A DNA stretch of 64,000 bases from JAEVLT01 sp964484065. Its GTDB lineage: Bacteria; Bacillota; Bacilli; Bacillales; Cytobacillaceae. The stretch lies in contig CAZAEW010000011.1 in the NCBI GenBank assembly GCA_964484065.1, positions 1-64,000 on the forward strand, read 5' to 3'. A program made the translations under genes and the position numbers. Under the pieces are notes generated by a model, which worked only from the letters and a program-made list of their open reading frames with translations, was not told the origin of the DNA and ran no database searches. Shown here piece by piece: positions 43,173 to 52,361 of the stretch. Positions within the stretch are counted from its first letter, which is position 1; each line of letters starts with the position of its first letter.

Positions 43173-44468
43173 TTATAAACTTTCGGAAACCTGCTTTTGT
43201 TTTAATGGTTTCCCTATTGAAAAAATCAGATTTAGGAAAATGGCTGTTAAGCTTCCAGCGACAATTCCGCTGTTTGATAAGATTTTAACCGTGTCTGGCA
43301 TGTGGGAGAATAAATTTGGCACTGCCGTAACGCCTAATCCCATTCCGACTGAACAAGCAATAATCAGGAGATTTTCTTGTGAAGCAAAATCAACCTTGCT
43401 GAGCATTTTAATTCCTGCCGCAATTACCATCCCGAACATGGCTACCATGGCACCGCCTAGTACCGGAGTTGGAATAATGGTCGTTAAGGCCGCTATTTTA
43501 GGAATAAACCCTAATATTATTAAGATTGTTCCTGCAGTATAAATGACATTTTTTTCTTTTACTCCAGATAGCTGCACAAGTCCGACGTTTTGAGAGTAAG
43601 TCGTATAAGGGAATGAGTTAAACAATCCGCCAATGATGCTGGCAAGCCCTTCTGCACGATAACCTTTGATGAGATCCTTTTCTGATAGTTTTCTTCCTGT
43701 GATATCGCTAAGAGCAAAATACACGCCTGATGATTCTACAAGGCTGACAATAGCCACAAGTGTCATTGTGACAATCGGAGCTAATTGAAAGGTGGGAGCA
43801 GCAAAGTAGAAAGGTTTAGCCATTTGGAACCATGACGCATCTCCGACAGCAGCTAAACTGACTTTCCCCATAAACGAAGCGGCAACTGTACCGGCAATTA
43901 ACCCCAACAAAATGGCAATGGAACGAATGAAACCTTTGAAAAAGCGATAGAGAACAATAATAAATAATAATGTACCAAATGCCAAAGCAAGATTGGAGCC
44001 GGAACCAAAGTCATGGCTGCCTTGGCCGCCGGCTACGTTATTCATCGCCACCGGAATAAGGGTAATCCCAATAATTGTTACGACTGAACCGGTCACGACA
44101 GGAGGGAAGAACTTAACGAGTTTTCCAAAGAAATTAGAGATAAGAATAACAATAAGTCCGGACATGATGATTGAACCGTAAATAGCGGAAAGTCCATATT
44201 GACCGCCGATCGCAATAATCGGGCCGACAGCCGTAAACGTACAGCCAAGAACGATCGGAAGTCCAATTCCAAAGAAGCGATTCTGCCAAACTTGTAAAAT
44301 CGTGGCGATCCCGCTTGTTAAGATATCAATAGAAACTAAATAAGTTAATTGCTGACCGGAAAGCTTAAGTGCTCCTCCAATAATAAGCGGGACGATAACA
44401 GCGCCTGCGTACATCGCCAGAACATGCTGGATACCTAATGAACCGATTTTTAAAGGATTCTTTTTCAT
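43173..44468 (-). CDS. pbuX: xanthine permease (NCS2 family)
   Basis: A 431-aa transporter with about 14 membrane helices. LGIQHVLAMYAGAVIVPLII and FGIGLPIVLGCTFTAVGPII are NCS2 motifs and QNVGLVQLSGVKEKNVIY is the signature region. It imports xanthine by proton symport. It overlaps xpt by 4 bp, the same operon as in B. subtilis, and is controlled by the guanine riboswitch upstream of xpt. Confidence 0.95.
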   Translation of the reverse strand: MKKNPLKIGSLGIQHVLAMYAGAVIVPLIIGGALKLSGQQLTYLVSIDILTSGIATILQVWQNRFFGIGLPIVLGCTFTAVGPIIAIGGQYGLSAIYGSIIMSGLIVILISNFFGKLVKFFPPVVTGSVVTIIGITLIPVAMNNVAGGQGSHDFGSGSNLALAFGTLLFIIVLYRFFKGFIRSIAILLGLIAGTVAASFMGKVSLAAVGDASWFQMAKPFYFAAPTFQLAPIVTMTLVAIVSLVESSGVYFALSDITGRKLSEKDLIKGYRAEGLASIIGGLFNSFPYTTYSQNVGLVQLSGVKEKNVIYTAGTILIILGFIPKIAALTTIIPTPVLGGAMVAMFGMVIAAGIKMLSKVDFASQENLLIIACSVGMGLGVTAVPNLFSHMPDTVKILSNSGIVAGSLTAIFLNLIFSIGKPLKQKQVSESL

Positions 44469-45061
44469 TTTCCCAATACCTCCGCTGTTTCATTTATAAA
44501 TTGAACTTGCCCATTTGAAAGAGAGGCAATTCTGGCTAGTGACTCTACTTTCAAACCAAGATTGCGTAATTTTTGAGCTCCTTCTTGAAATGATTTTTCA
44601 ATTACGATTCCAATCCCGGCAACCTCTGCATTCGCCTTTTTAACGATTTCTACCAATGCCAGCGCAGCTTGACCATTAGCAAGAAAGTCATCGATTACAA
44701 GGATTCGTTCCTTATCCCCAATATATTTTTTAGAAATTGATACTTCATTGGTTTCATTTTTCGTAAATGAATGGACTGTTGCCGTCAGAAGATCCTCAAA
44801 TAGAGTCAGTGATTTTCTTTTTCTGGCAAACACAACCGGAACCTGCATGTATAGACCTGCCATAACAGCAGGAGCAATTCCGGAAGATTCAATGGTGACT
44901 ATTTTCGTCACACCATCATTGGCAAAACGTTTAGCAAATTCTTTGCCAATTTCATTCATTAATTCCGGATCAATTTGATGATTCAAGAAGGAATCGACCT
45001 TTAAAACATTTTCCGCTAAAACGGTTCCTTCCGAATATATTTTTTTCTCTAATAATTCCAT
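44465..45061 (-). CDS. xpt: xanthine phosphoribosyltransferase
   Basis: The 198-aa enzyme converts xanthine and PRPP to XMP in purine salvage. MELLEKKIYSEGTVL is the typical start, IVTIESSGIAPAVMAGLYM and VPVVFARKRK form the purine-side region, and ILVIDDFLANGQAAL is the PRPP-binding loop. AGGAGGAAAAACAAG precedes the ATG. The leader holds a purine riboswitch. Confidence 0.97.
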   Translation of the reverse strand: MELLEKKIYSEGTVLAENVLKVDSFLNHQIDPELMNEIGKEFAKRFANDGVTKIVTIESSGIAPAVMAGLYMQVPVVFARKRKSLTLFEDLLTATVHSFTKNETNEVSISKKYIGDKERILVIDDFLANGQAALALVEIVKKANAEVAGIGIVIEKSFQEGAQKLRNLGLKVESLARIASLSNGQVQFINETAEVLGK

Positions 45062-45087
45062 CTTGTTTTTCCTCCTATAAAAAATAA

Positions 45088-45146
45088 AAAAAACTCATCA
45101 GCCATTGTTCACAAAAAATGAGTGAGCAATGACCTTTGAGTTTTCC
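45088..45146 (-). terminator. guanine-riboswitch terminator
   Basis: On the minus strand ACTCA...CATTGCTCAC pairs with GTGAACAATG...TGAGT, and the stem is followed by TTTTTTTT. It lies between aptamer and xpt. Confidence 0.75.
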
Positions 45147-45204
45147 GCTTAAAGGTTAGGAAGAAATGGTTAACAGGAAAGAAACCTTTTTTTCCAATTA
45201 CCCA

Positions 45205-45271
45205 CTCATAGTCGGATTATTTACGGTAATCCGGTAGAAACTTGCAAGCCATATCCCTGCGATTATATGAG
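45205..45271 (-). ncRNA. guanine-sensing purine riboswitch
   Basis: On the minus strand CTCATATAATCGCAGGGATA, TGGCTTGCAAGTTTCTACCGG and TTACCGTAAATAATCCGACTATGAG match the purine aptamer of the B. subtilis xpt leader. P1 is CTCATA/TATGAG. The base that reads the ligand, in CCGACTATG, is C, which specifies guanine rather than adenine. Confidence 0.96.
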
Positions 45272-45375
45272 CGATAGCTATGAATTTAAAAATATATTTG
45301 TATAATATCTCAATTTTATTAAATAGAAAATAAAACGATTTATTCTGAATACTTATAAATTTATATTAAAATAAC

Positions 45376-45410
45376 AAAAGAGCCAAGCTTTACTAAGAGC
45401 CGGCTCTTTT
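45376..45410. terminator. terminator hairpin
   Basis: AAAAGAGCC and GGCTCTTTT pair around a 17-base loop, after the stop of the 105-aa membrane protein gene. Confidence 0.68.
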
Positions 45411-45420
45411 TCCATTCATC

Positions 45421-45738
45421 TTATTTATTTCTGAAGAGTTTTCTTTTTTCAACTTTTCCCGAATCTTTTTTTGCCACAATTTTAACAACCTTGTAACCCG
45501 GCTTCATTTTTATTTTTTGAAGTCCGTTCTCCGTTACAACATTGTATCTTGTAAACTTTTTAGGTTCATGTTCCATCAGATCAATTTTTTTAATGGTGTC
45601 ATTCCGAAAATACTTATGGATCTTTTTGAGTTGTTTTTCTTTCTTTTCACCGTAAAAGAGGTCGTATACAAAAATAAACAAATAAACAAAAAGGCCGCCG
45701 ATGGCGATGGAATACACGATAGAATATAAAGTTGACAA
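45421..45738 (-). CDS. small membrane-anchored hypothetical protein (105 aa)
   Basis: One N-terminal membrane helix (IVYSIAIGGLFVYLFIFVYD) is followed by a strongly basic cytosolic tail (KKEKQLKKIHKYFRN ... KKDSGKVEKRKLFRNK). TTG 45738 is preferred because AAAGG lies 9 bases before it; the ATG at 45747 sits directly on that site. The family is not recognised. Confidence 0.6.
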   Translation of the reverse strand: MSTLYSIVYSIAIGGLFVYLFIFVYDLFYGEKKEKQLKKIHKYFRNDTIKKIDLMEHEPKKFTRYNVVTENGLQKIKMKPGYKVVKIVAKKDSGKVEKRKLFRNK

Positions 45739-45916
45739 GGCTGACATCCTTTCTCTAGAAGCAGTAAACCATATAAAAGGTTAATAATAATATTATAGCG
45801 TTTTTTATTATATAAAAAAGTTTTTTCAAAAATGAAACGAACAGGGCTAAAATGAAACCCAAGTCATAGACAGAACAAAACATTTTAATATAATAAAACC
45901 AATAGGAGATGGTACA

Positions 45917-46909
45917 ATGATTTATGAAGCAAATCATACAAGGTACAATCTAATGAAATACAATCACTGCGGCCGCTCCGGTTTGCAGCTGCCTGCTATT
46001 TCCTTAGGGTTATGGCATAATTTTGGGGGCGTCGATACATATGAAAATGCCCGTTCTATGGTAAGAAGAGCATTTGATTTGGGTATTACCCATTTTGATC
46101 TGGCCAATAACTACGGACCTCCGCCAGGTTCCGCGGAAGAAATGTTTGGAAAAATGCTAAAAACAGATTTCGCTCCTTATCGGGATGAATTGGTTATTTC
46201 CTCCAAAGCAGGCTATACGATGTGGCCGGGTCCATATGGTGATTGGGGATCACGAAAATATTTAATCTCCAGCCTCGATCAAAGCTTAAAGCGGATGGGA
46301 CTGGAATATGTTGATATTTTCTACCACCATCGCCCTGATCCCAACACGCCGCTGGAAGAAACCATGGGGGCACTGGATGCGATCGTCCGCCAAGGAAAGG
46401 CCCTTTATGTCGGCATCTCCAGATATTCTGCGGAACAGACGGAAGAAGCCATTCGAATTTTAAATAAGTTAGGAACCCCGCTTTTGATTCATCAGCCAAG
46501 ATATTCCATGTTTGACCGTTCAATTGAATCGGGTCTGCTGGATGTTCTCGAAGATAACGGGGTGGGATCCATTGCCTTTACACCACTGGCCCAGGGAATG
46601 CTAACAACAAAATACTTAAATGGGATACCAGCTGATTCGAGAGCAGCAAAATCAACAGGGCATTTACAAACAAATCAAGTAACAGAGAGTGTAGTTTGCC
46701 GCGTCCAACAGTTGAATGAGCTTGCAGCAGAACGGGGCCAAAGCTTGGCACAAATGGCTCTTGCCTGGGTGCTTAGAGAGGGGAAGGTTACTTCCGCTTT
46801 GATAGGAGCAAGCCGGGTCAATCAAATTGAAGAAAATGTTGCAGCACTGAAAAACCAATCATTTTCCCCGGATGAATTATGGCGGATTGACTCGATCTTA
46901 AACGGATAA
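45917..46909 (+). CDS. aldo/keto reductase, YghZ/L-glyceraldehyde-3-phosphate reductase type
   Basis: The 330-aa NADPH-dependent reductase has FDLANNYGPPPGSAEEMFGK with the catalytic Tyr, VISSKAGYTMWPGPYGDWGS with the Lys, VDIFYHHRPDPNTPLEET with the His, and the cofactor region SALIGASRVNQIEENV. The MWPGPYGDWGSRK insert is specific to the YghZ subgroup, which reduces methylglyoxal and L-glyceraldehyde 3-phosphate. AGGAGATGG precedes the ATG. Monocistronic. Confidence 0.92.
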   Translation: MIYEANHTRYNLMKYNHCGRSGLQLPAISLGLWHNFGGVDTYENARSMVRRAFDLGITHFDLANNYGPPPGSAEEMFGKMLKTDFAPYRDELVISSKAGYTMWPGPYGDWGSRKYLISSLDQSLKRMGLEYVDIFYHHRPDPNTPLEETMGALDAIVRQGKALYVGISRYSAEQTEEAIRILNKLGTPLLIHQPRYSMFDRSIESGLLDVLEDNGVGSIAFTPLAQGMLTTKYLNGIPADSRAAKSTGHLQTNQVTESVVCRVQQLNELAAERGQSLAQMALAWVLREGKVTSALIGASRVNQIEENVAALKNQSFSPDELWRIDSILNG

Positions 46910-47014
46910 AATCTAAAGCTGACTTGGCTTTTCCATGAAGAAGACCCCAAATCATTGGTCAACACTCCATATAAAAAGAATATGATATAGAGGAGCATCA
47001 ATGGGGGTGACTAA

Positions 47015-47443
47015 ATGGCAGTTGTTAAAGCAAATTCATCAGATATCAATCTTTTAGCAAGATTATTAAGAGCAGAGGCAGAAGGGGAAGGAGTCCGCGG
47101 TATGCAGCTTGTTGGCAATGTTGGAATTAACCGGATCCGCGCAAATTGCTCTGATTTTAAAGGCCTACGCACCATTAGGCAAATGGTTTACCAGCCTCAT
47201 GCATTTGAGGCCGTCACACATGGTTATTTTTATCAGCCGGCACGCTCAAAGGAAAAACGTCTGGCACGGCAGGCAATTAACGGGTCAAGATATTGGCCGG
47301 CCAAATTCAGCCTTTGGTATTTCAGACCCGGTGGAGGCTGCCCGGGGAATTGGTATGGGCAGCCTTTTGTTGCCCGATACAAGAAACACTGCTTTTATGA
47401 GCCAACATCTGAAACGTGCAGTAACGTCTACAATACGTATTAA
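47015..47443 (+). CDS. cwlJ: spore cortex-lytic hydrolase CwlJ
   Basis: The 142-aa protein matches B. subtilis CwlJ over its whole length: LLARLLRAEAEGEGVRGMQL, VGNVGINRIRANCSDFKGLR and FSLWYFRPGGGCPGNWYGQP. It is a SleB-type Hydrolase_2 domain with the catalytic Glu in the AEAEGEG region. CwlJ sits in the spore coat and degrades the cortex during germination, triggered by Ca-dipicolinate. gerQ, its usual partner, is not adjacent. A sigma-E-like promoter is possible upstream but not clear. Confidence 0.96.
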   Translation: MAVVKANSSDINLLARLLRAEAEGEGVRGMQLVGNVGINRIRANCSDFKGLRTIRQMVYQPHAFEAVTHGYFYQPARSKEKRLARQAINGSRYWPAKFSLWYFRPGGGCPGNWYGQPFVARYKKHCFYEPTSETCSNVYNTY

Positions 47444-47537
47444 TCATCTATTGGGGCCGGTTTTCCGGCTCCAATCCTTTTTCGAAATGATGACGATCTG
47501 ACATTTAATTTTATTTATTTTTTAGAGGTGCTTTTTG

Positions 47538-48866
47538 ATGAATTCCATCCGTTTTTCTGGTCCCCAAGTGTTTTTGTTGCTTTTAATCACATTAATAGGT
47601 GTACTTGGTTCTACTGTTTTTCATTTCGCTCTCGTTATCGGTTTTCTGCCGGGATTCATCTTTCTTTTTTGCCTCAGTCTAAGCAAAAACCTTTCTTTTG
47701 TTAAACTTATCCGCATATGCCTGCGGGGGATGCAGAAAACAAAAATTGTCATCATCATTTTATTTCTTGTCGGCTTTTTGCTTCCATCCTGGTATTTATC
47801 CGGTACCATCAATCAAATGGTCACCATTGCTCTTTGGTACATAAGACCAGAACATTTTTATGTTCTTTCATTTTTTGTAGCAATGATTTTCTCAATGATT
47901 CTTGGAACTTCCATTGGCACGTTAAGTTCGATAGGGGTACCGATCATGGGAACGGCAGCCATCCTGCATCTTCCCGCAGAAATTGTGGCGGGCTCCCTTA
48001 TTTCGGGTGCTTTTGTCGGAGACCGGACATCTCCATTTTCCAGCTCTCATCAGCTGTTGGCGCACACTGTGGAAATAACAGTTAAACAGCAATTTAAATT
48101 CATGCTGCCGACAACTATCATGGCGATTGTTGCTGGAATTATATTCTACTTTTCCATTGATTTGCATGCACATGGCATTAATCAGCATCCATTAGAATCC
48201 TTCGGGTGGAAGGAGCTCTCTCTGATCAAATTTATGCCGCCGTTATTGCTTCTATTGTTTGTCCTGTTCCGATCCAATATTATTTATGCTTTCTTATCCA
48301 GCATCATCACTGCCGTCTTTATTGCGCTTTACCATGGTACAAGCTATATGAAGGTTGGACAAGCATTATTGAATGGAATCAATGGGCTCGGCGGAGGATT
48401 TATCCATATGTATCAGCTGCTGCTTTTTCTGGCACTTGCGGGTGCTTATAATGGATTGCTTGAGGAATTGAACGTCATTCAGCCTTTTTTAGACAAATGG
48501 CTGACAGCATCCCGCTCTTTCACTGGGGATACCCTCATTACAATAGCTTCATCCTTGCTCGTCAGTTTAATTGCCGCCAATCAAACGCTTCCGATTATCC
48601 TGATAGGCAGATCGTTCCTGCCGCATTGGTCCAAAAAATATCGAAAGGCAGACCTTTCGAGAGTTATGGGGGATTCTGCAAGTCTTTTTCCTGGTATCGT
48701 CCCTTGGAGTGTTCTGACCATCATGTGCAGTACCATTACAGGGGTATCTGTTTATAGGTATTTACCTTATGCGATTTTTTTATGGATTTTGCCGTTTCTC
48801 ACAATTGGAGTTTCACTTTTCATTCATTTGAAAAACAAAAAGAAAAAAAGCGCATCAGCTGCTTAA
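47538..48866 (+). CDS. NhaC-family Na+/H+ antiporter
   Basis: A 442-aa polytopic protein starting at ATG 47538, with GAGGTG 7 bases upstream. FSMILGTSIGTLSSIGVPIM, GSLISGAFVGDRTSPFSSSH and the later SLIAANQTLPIILIGRSFL correspond to NhaC-family motifs; GDRTSP is particularly diagnostic. Relatives exchange Na+ or malate/lactate for protons (MleN-like). Monocistronic. Confidence 0.88.
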   Translation: MNSIRFSGPQVFLLLLITLIGVLGSTVFHFALVIGFLPGFIFLFCLSLSKNLSFVKLIRICLRGMQKTKIVIIILFLVGFLLPSWYLSGTINQMVTIALWYIRPEHFYVLSFFVAMIFSMILGTSIGTLSSIGVPIMGTAAILHLPAEIVAGSLISGAFVGDRTSPFSSSHQLLAHTVEITVKQQFKFMLPTTIMAIVAGIIFYFSIDLHAHGINQHPLESFGWKELSLIKFMPPLLLLLFVLFRSNIIYAFLSSIITAVFIALYHGTSYMKVGQALLNGINGLGGGFIHMYQLLLFLALAGAYNGLLEELNVIQPFLDKWLTASRSFTGDTLITIASSLLVSLIAANQTLPIILIGRSFLPHWSKKYRKADLSRVMGDSASLFPGIVPWSVLTIMCSTITGVSVYRYLPYAIFLWILPFLTIGVSLFIHLKNKKKKSASAA

Positions 48867-48913
48867 GTAGGTCAGCTTTGAAGTAGAAAAACTAAATTAC
48901 CATTCTATTTTTT

Positions 48914-48943
48914 AGTCCAATTCACAAATGAATTGGACTTTTC
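48914..48943 (+). terminator. terminator of the antiporter gene
   Basis: AGTCCAATTCA and TGAATTGGACT pair around CAAA and are followed by TTTT. Confidence 0.72.
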
Positions 48944-49007
48944 CCCTTTGTTGGTATTTTAAGCTTTAAATGGATAAATGCTTAAAAGATCATTAAAAAT
49001 GAAATAA

Positions 49008-49066
49008 AAATTAGCTAGCGGACAATTGTATTTGGTCATATGATATTTGATGCGATTAGCTAATTT
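49008..49066. repeat. 59-bp element with perfect 10-bp inverted ends
   Basis: AAATTAGCTA (49008-49017) and TAGCTAATTT (49057-49066) flank 39 bases. It could be a hairpin-forming or miniature mobile remnant; no target duplication is clear. Confidence 0.5.
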
Positions 49067-49177
49067 CCTATCAAAATGTTTTGTTATATATGGCGGTCGA
49101 TGTAACTCTAAATTATTTTAATTTCTACTTGCCGTTTAAAGCATCAGACGGATAGTTGTATCTGAAACCAGAATAGC

Positions 49178-49326
49178 AGAAGGCAAGATATCATCCATGC
49201 TGTCCGAAGCAAAGGCATCTTCTTTGGACATTGGAAAGCAAAATCGCATGCGTGTCCGAAGTTTGTGCGTCTTCGGACAGAGGAAAGCAAAATCTCTTCA
49301 TGCGTGTCCGAAATTTGAGCATCTTT
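49178..49326. repeat. 52-bp tandem repeat with internal hairpin
   Basis: Two full units (49201-49252 and 49253-49304) are flanked by a degenerate partial unit (49178-49200) and a truncated one (49305-49326). Each full unit contains TGTCCGAAG...GGAAAGCAAAATC...CATGCG. In the second unit TGTCCGAAG and CTTCGGACA form a perfect 9-bp inverted repeat; the first has one mismatch. Confidence 0.85.
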
Positions 49327-49469
49327 AATTTTCTTCTCGATAACTGAACTACTTATCAGCTGCCTAAGGATCGTTAATTAAAATATGAACGCGTTTGTAT
49401 TTTTTCACTTATTTTTCAGAAAAAATTGGTATCATAGAAAATAGGGGATATCGAAATGGAGTGAAAAAC

Positions 49470-50147
49470 GTGAATATTTTACTTGCTGAAGATGATGAGC
49501 GGCTGGGTAAACTGGTTACACATCTGCTGCAAAAAGAATTTCACCATGTGGACTGGGTTAAAAATGGCAGAGATGCAATGAACTACGCAGCCATTACCGA
49601 ATATGATGTTATTATTTTAGATTGGATGATGCCCGGTGAAAGCGGGATTGAGGTCTGCAAACACCTGAGAAAAAAAGGTATAAAAAGCGGAATTTTATTT
49701 GTGACGGCAAAAGATGCAAAAGCGGATGTCATACTTGGTTTAGATTCCGGGGCTGATGACTATATCGTAAAACCCTTTGAATTTGAAGAAATGCTTGCCC
49801 GAATCAGGGCAATCAGCCGGCGAAAGGGAAAATCAATTGAAGAAACGATTACTCTCCATGACTTTACGCTTAAATTAAATTCCCACGAGCTAGTTTATAA
49901 AGGGAAGCCAATTGAGTTGACGAAAAAAGAGTACCAATTACTGGAGATACTCTTTCGTAACTGCAACCAGGTAGTGACAAGAGAAGTATTGTTTGAACGA
50001 ATTTGGGGCCTTGACACAGATGTTTCTGACAATGCACTGGATGCGCTTGTCAAATTAGTCAGAAAAAAAATTGATCATAATGGCCATCCTTCATGCATTC
50101 AAAATGTACGGGGAATCGGTTATAAAGTGAGAATTTCCGATGTTTAA
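49470..50147 (+). CDS. OmpR/PhoB-family response regulator
   Basis: A 225-aa protein from GTG 49470, with TGGAG 8 bases upstream. The receiver has ILLAEDDERLGKLV, Asp in VIILDWMMPGESGIEV, Thr in ILFVTAKDAKAD and Lys in YIVKPFEFEE. The winged-helix output ends VRGIGYKV. It overlaps the histidine kinase gene by 8 bp. Regulated genes are unknown; the convergent apbE pair or cell-envelope genes are candidates. Confidence 0.93.
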   Translation: MNILLAEDDERLGKLVTHLLQKEFHHVDWVKNGRDAMNYAAITEYDVIILDWMMPGESGIEVCKHLRKKGIKSGILFVTAKDAKADVILGLDSGADDYIVKPFEFEEMLARIRAISRRKGKSIEETITLHDFTLKLNSHELVYKGKPIELTKKEYQLLEILFRNCNQVVTREVLFERIWGLDTDVSDNALDALVKLVRKKIDHNGHPSCIQNVRGIGYKVRISDV

Positions 50148-51375
50148 TCAATTAAAGACGAAGCTAACCTTTCTTTATACGTTTTCATTACTTTTCTTAT
50201 TGTTATGTTTCATTGGTGTACTCTACTTTTTAATCTCCCATCAGATCAATCAAAATGAAAATGAGGAGCTGCAATCCTTTTTCAAGAAAGAAAAAATGGA
50301 CATCATTGAAGATTATTATGAAAAGGAACATCGCGGATTATCCTATGACCCCAATCGTGAAACATTCTTTTATACATTTGATAAAAAAAATCATTTTGTT
50401 TATGGGATTGAATCCATTCAGGATCTCTCCGGCTGGATTGAAAAGGAAAATCTAAAATCGGATTCCAATTCCTATACGAAAAAAGTAACCTGGAAAAAAT
50501 CCCATCTCATTCTAATGAAGCGCCCGCTGTCTACGAATGGCTACACACATGGCTATATTATCATTGGCAAGGATATTTCAAGTGAACAAGACTTGATTGA
50601 AAAAATCACATGGAGTTTGTTATTTCTAACATTATTTTTTAGCCTGCTTTATGGTTTTATGGGGTATTCCTTTGCCGGGCAAGCCATTAAACCGATAAAA
50701 ACAGCATTCCATAAGCAAGAAAAATTTGTATCGGATGCATCCCATGAACTCCGGACGCCGCTCAGCATCTTTTACAGCTCCATTGATTTATTAAAAAGAG
50801 AGGAGAATCTAAGTCCTTTCGGCAAAGAAGTCCTAGAAGATGTGAAAGCGGAAGCTGAGTTAATGAATAGCCTGATCAATGACTTACTATTTCTCGCGAG
50901 AAGTGACAAAAACACAATTTCAATGGCTAAAAAAGATGTGAATTTATCAGAGCTGCTCATGGACGTGTATACTCGATTTGCCAGAAAACCGCAAGGCAAT
51001 ATCCGATTTGATCATGATATTGAAAGAAACTTGCACTTTAAATGTGATGAAACCAGGATTCAGCAGCTGCTATATATCCTTTTAGATAATGCTTTCCGTT
51101 ATACAAAAGAAGGGAAAGTGGAGCTTGCTTTAAAGGAAAAGTCAGGAAAACTGATCATTACGGTTTCGGATACAGGGTCCGGGATTAGCATCAATGAACT
51201 GCCGCATATTTTTGACCGTTTTTACCGTGGGGATTTGTCAAGGGAAAAAGGGGGCTCCGGTTTAGGCCTCTCCATCGCAAAAGCGATTGTCACGGCCCAT
51301 AACGGGAAAATCTATGCAGCAAGTGAATTAGGGAAGGGCAGCGTTTTTACTGTCGTGTTTGATCCTTCAAAGTAA
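50140..51375 (+). CDS. two-TM sensor histidine kinase
   Basis: A 411-aa kinase with TM1 at about residues 9-33, an extracytoplasmic sensor of about 135 residues, TM2 near 172-192, HisKA with His in VSDASHELRTPLS, and HATPase with SDTGSGI and GGSGLGLSIAKAIV. No HAMP domain is obvious. It is the cognate partner of the overlapping OmpR-type regulator. Confidence 0.93.
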   Translation: MFNQLKTKLTFLYTFSLLFLLLCFIGVLYFLISHQINQNENEELQSFFKKEKMDIIEDYYEKEHRGLSYDPNRETFFYTFDKKNHFVYGIESIQDLSGWIEKENLKSDSNSYTKKVTWKKSHLILMKRPLSTNGYTHGYIIIGKDISSEQDLIEKITWSLLFLTLFFSLLYGFMGYSFAGQAIKPIKTAFHKQEKFVSDASHELRTPLSIFYSSIDLLKREENLSPFGKEVLEDVKAEAELMNSLINDLLFLARSDKNTISMAKKDVNLSELLMDVYTRFARKPQGNIRFDHDIERNLHFKCDETRIQQLLYILLDNAFRYTKEGKVELALKEKSGKLIITVSDTGSGISINELPHIFDRFYRGDLSREKGGSGLGLSIAKAIVTAHNGKIYAASELGKGSVFTVVFDPSK

Positions 51376-51391
51376 CAGCAAATTCTTATTA

Positions 51392-51430
51392 AAAAAATGA
51401 ACGGCAGATAAATCCCGCCGTTCATTTTTT
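51392..51430. terminator. bidirectional terminator
   Basis: AAAAAATGAACGGC and GCCGTTCATTTTTT pair perfectly between convergent kinase and apbE genes. Confidence 0.87.
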
Positions 51431-52321
51431 GGCTGTGATATGCCCATCTTTGTGAACGAGAAGATAGGAATGAATGGGGCCGATTCTTTTTAGTTCATTT
51501 TCTAAATCATCTTCCTTAACCATAAAGCAGATCTTGGCAGCTGCCTCTGCATCAAGGCAATTTTCTGCTACTACCGTGGCTTGAATAACGGTACTGTCTA
51601 CCGGTAAGCCGGATTGCCCATTAAGAATATGATGCTTTTTTTCATTTCCTTGCTTCCAATGGCGGTAAACAATGTTGGATGTGGCAATACTGCCATTTTT
51701 CAACCGAAATTGAGCAATATCCTGCTCTTTTTCAAAAAGGTGTGCCACGCCAATATTCCATATTTTTTCCCCGTTTGACCATACAGAGATATCGCCGCCT
51801 CCATCAACAATTCCAGCTTCTGCCCGTCCAAATTCCCGTAACCATTGAACAGCAGATTGAACAGCATATCCCTTGGCAATCCCCCCCAAATCTACCTTGC
51901 CATTTGCATTACGGAGAACGGATAGGGAATCTGAAAGAAATTCAAAAGGAGCCGAATCACGATTGTAGGGACTTGGCATTTGCTGCTCCTTTTCATTTGA
52001 TGCTTGAAATGGAAAAGTCTGATCATAGCCATGGTAATTCATTTGCGGGAAAAGATACGGGGAGAATAAACCATTTGTCCGTTTCCGATATTCTTCAGCT
52101 TTTTGCAGAAGATCAAATAACGGAGGAGACAATTGCAATTGTTCCCCAATGCCAAGTTCATTTAGTTGAAAAAGTTCATTATCTTTTCGAAAGCGCGACC
52201 ATTCTTTCTCTACATAGTTTATCCACCTGGAAATCATCTCTTTCCAGGTGCTATCTTTACACCCTAGGACTTTCATATAAAAATCAGTATTCATTGCATT
52301 TAATTGCAGCACATCTTCCAA
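51422..52321 (-). CDS. apbE: FAD:protein FMN transferase (ApbE)
   Basis: The enzyme attaches FMN from FAD to Thr or Ser of target flavoproteins. The 299-aa protein has YVEKEWSRFRKDNELFQLNE, GLFSPYLFP, GKVDLGGIAKGYAVQ, VDGGGDISVWS and HILNGQSGLPVDS in family order. Its TTG start follows AAGGAGG with 8-base spacing. There is no signal peptide or lipobox, unlike most ApbE proteins, so it may act in the cytosol. No FMN-accepting protein is adjacent, only the stalk-domain gene 40 bp upstream. Confidence 0.9.
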   Translation of the reverse strand: MEDVLQLNAMNTDFYMKVLGCKDSTWKEMISRWINYVEKEWSRFRKDNELFQLNELGIGEQLQLSPPLFDLLQKAEEYRKRTNGLFSPYLFPQMNYHGYDQTFPFQASNEKEQQMPSPYNRDSAPFEFLSDSLSVLRNANGKVDLGGIAKGYAVQSAVQWLREFGRAEAGIVDGGGDISVWSNGEKIWNIGVAHLFEKEQDIAQFRLKNGSIATSNIVYRHWKQGNEKKHHILNGQSGLPVDSTVIQATVVAENCLDAEAAAKICFMVKEDDLENELKRIGPIHSYLLVHKDGHITAKK

Positions 52322-52361
52322 AGGTTGTTCCTCCTTAAAAAGGGATCAACCTATGATCCCA

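Larger units (their letters stand above)
48867..49469. other. 603-bp intergenic region with terminator, inverted repeat and 52-bp tandem repeat
   Basis: No protein-coding frame is supported. It contains the antiporter-gene terminator, a 59-bp element bounded by 10-bp inverted repeats, and tandem repeats at 49178-49326, and it supplies the promoter of the two-component genes. Confidence 0.6.
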
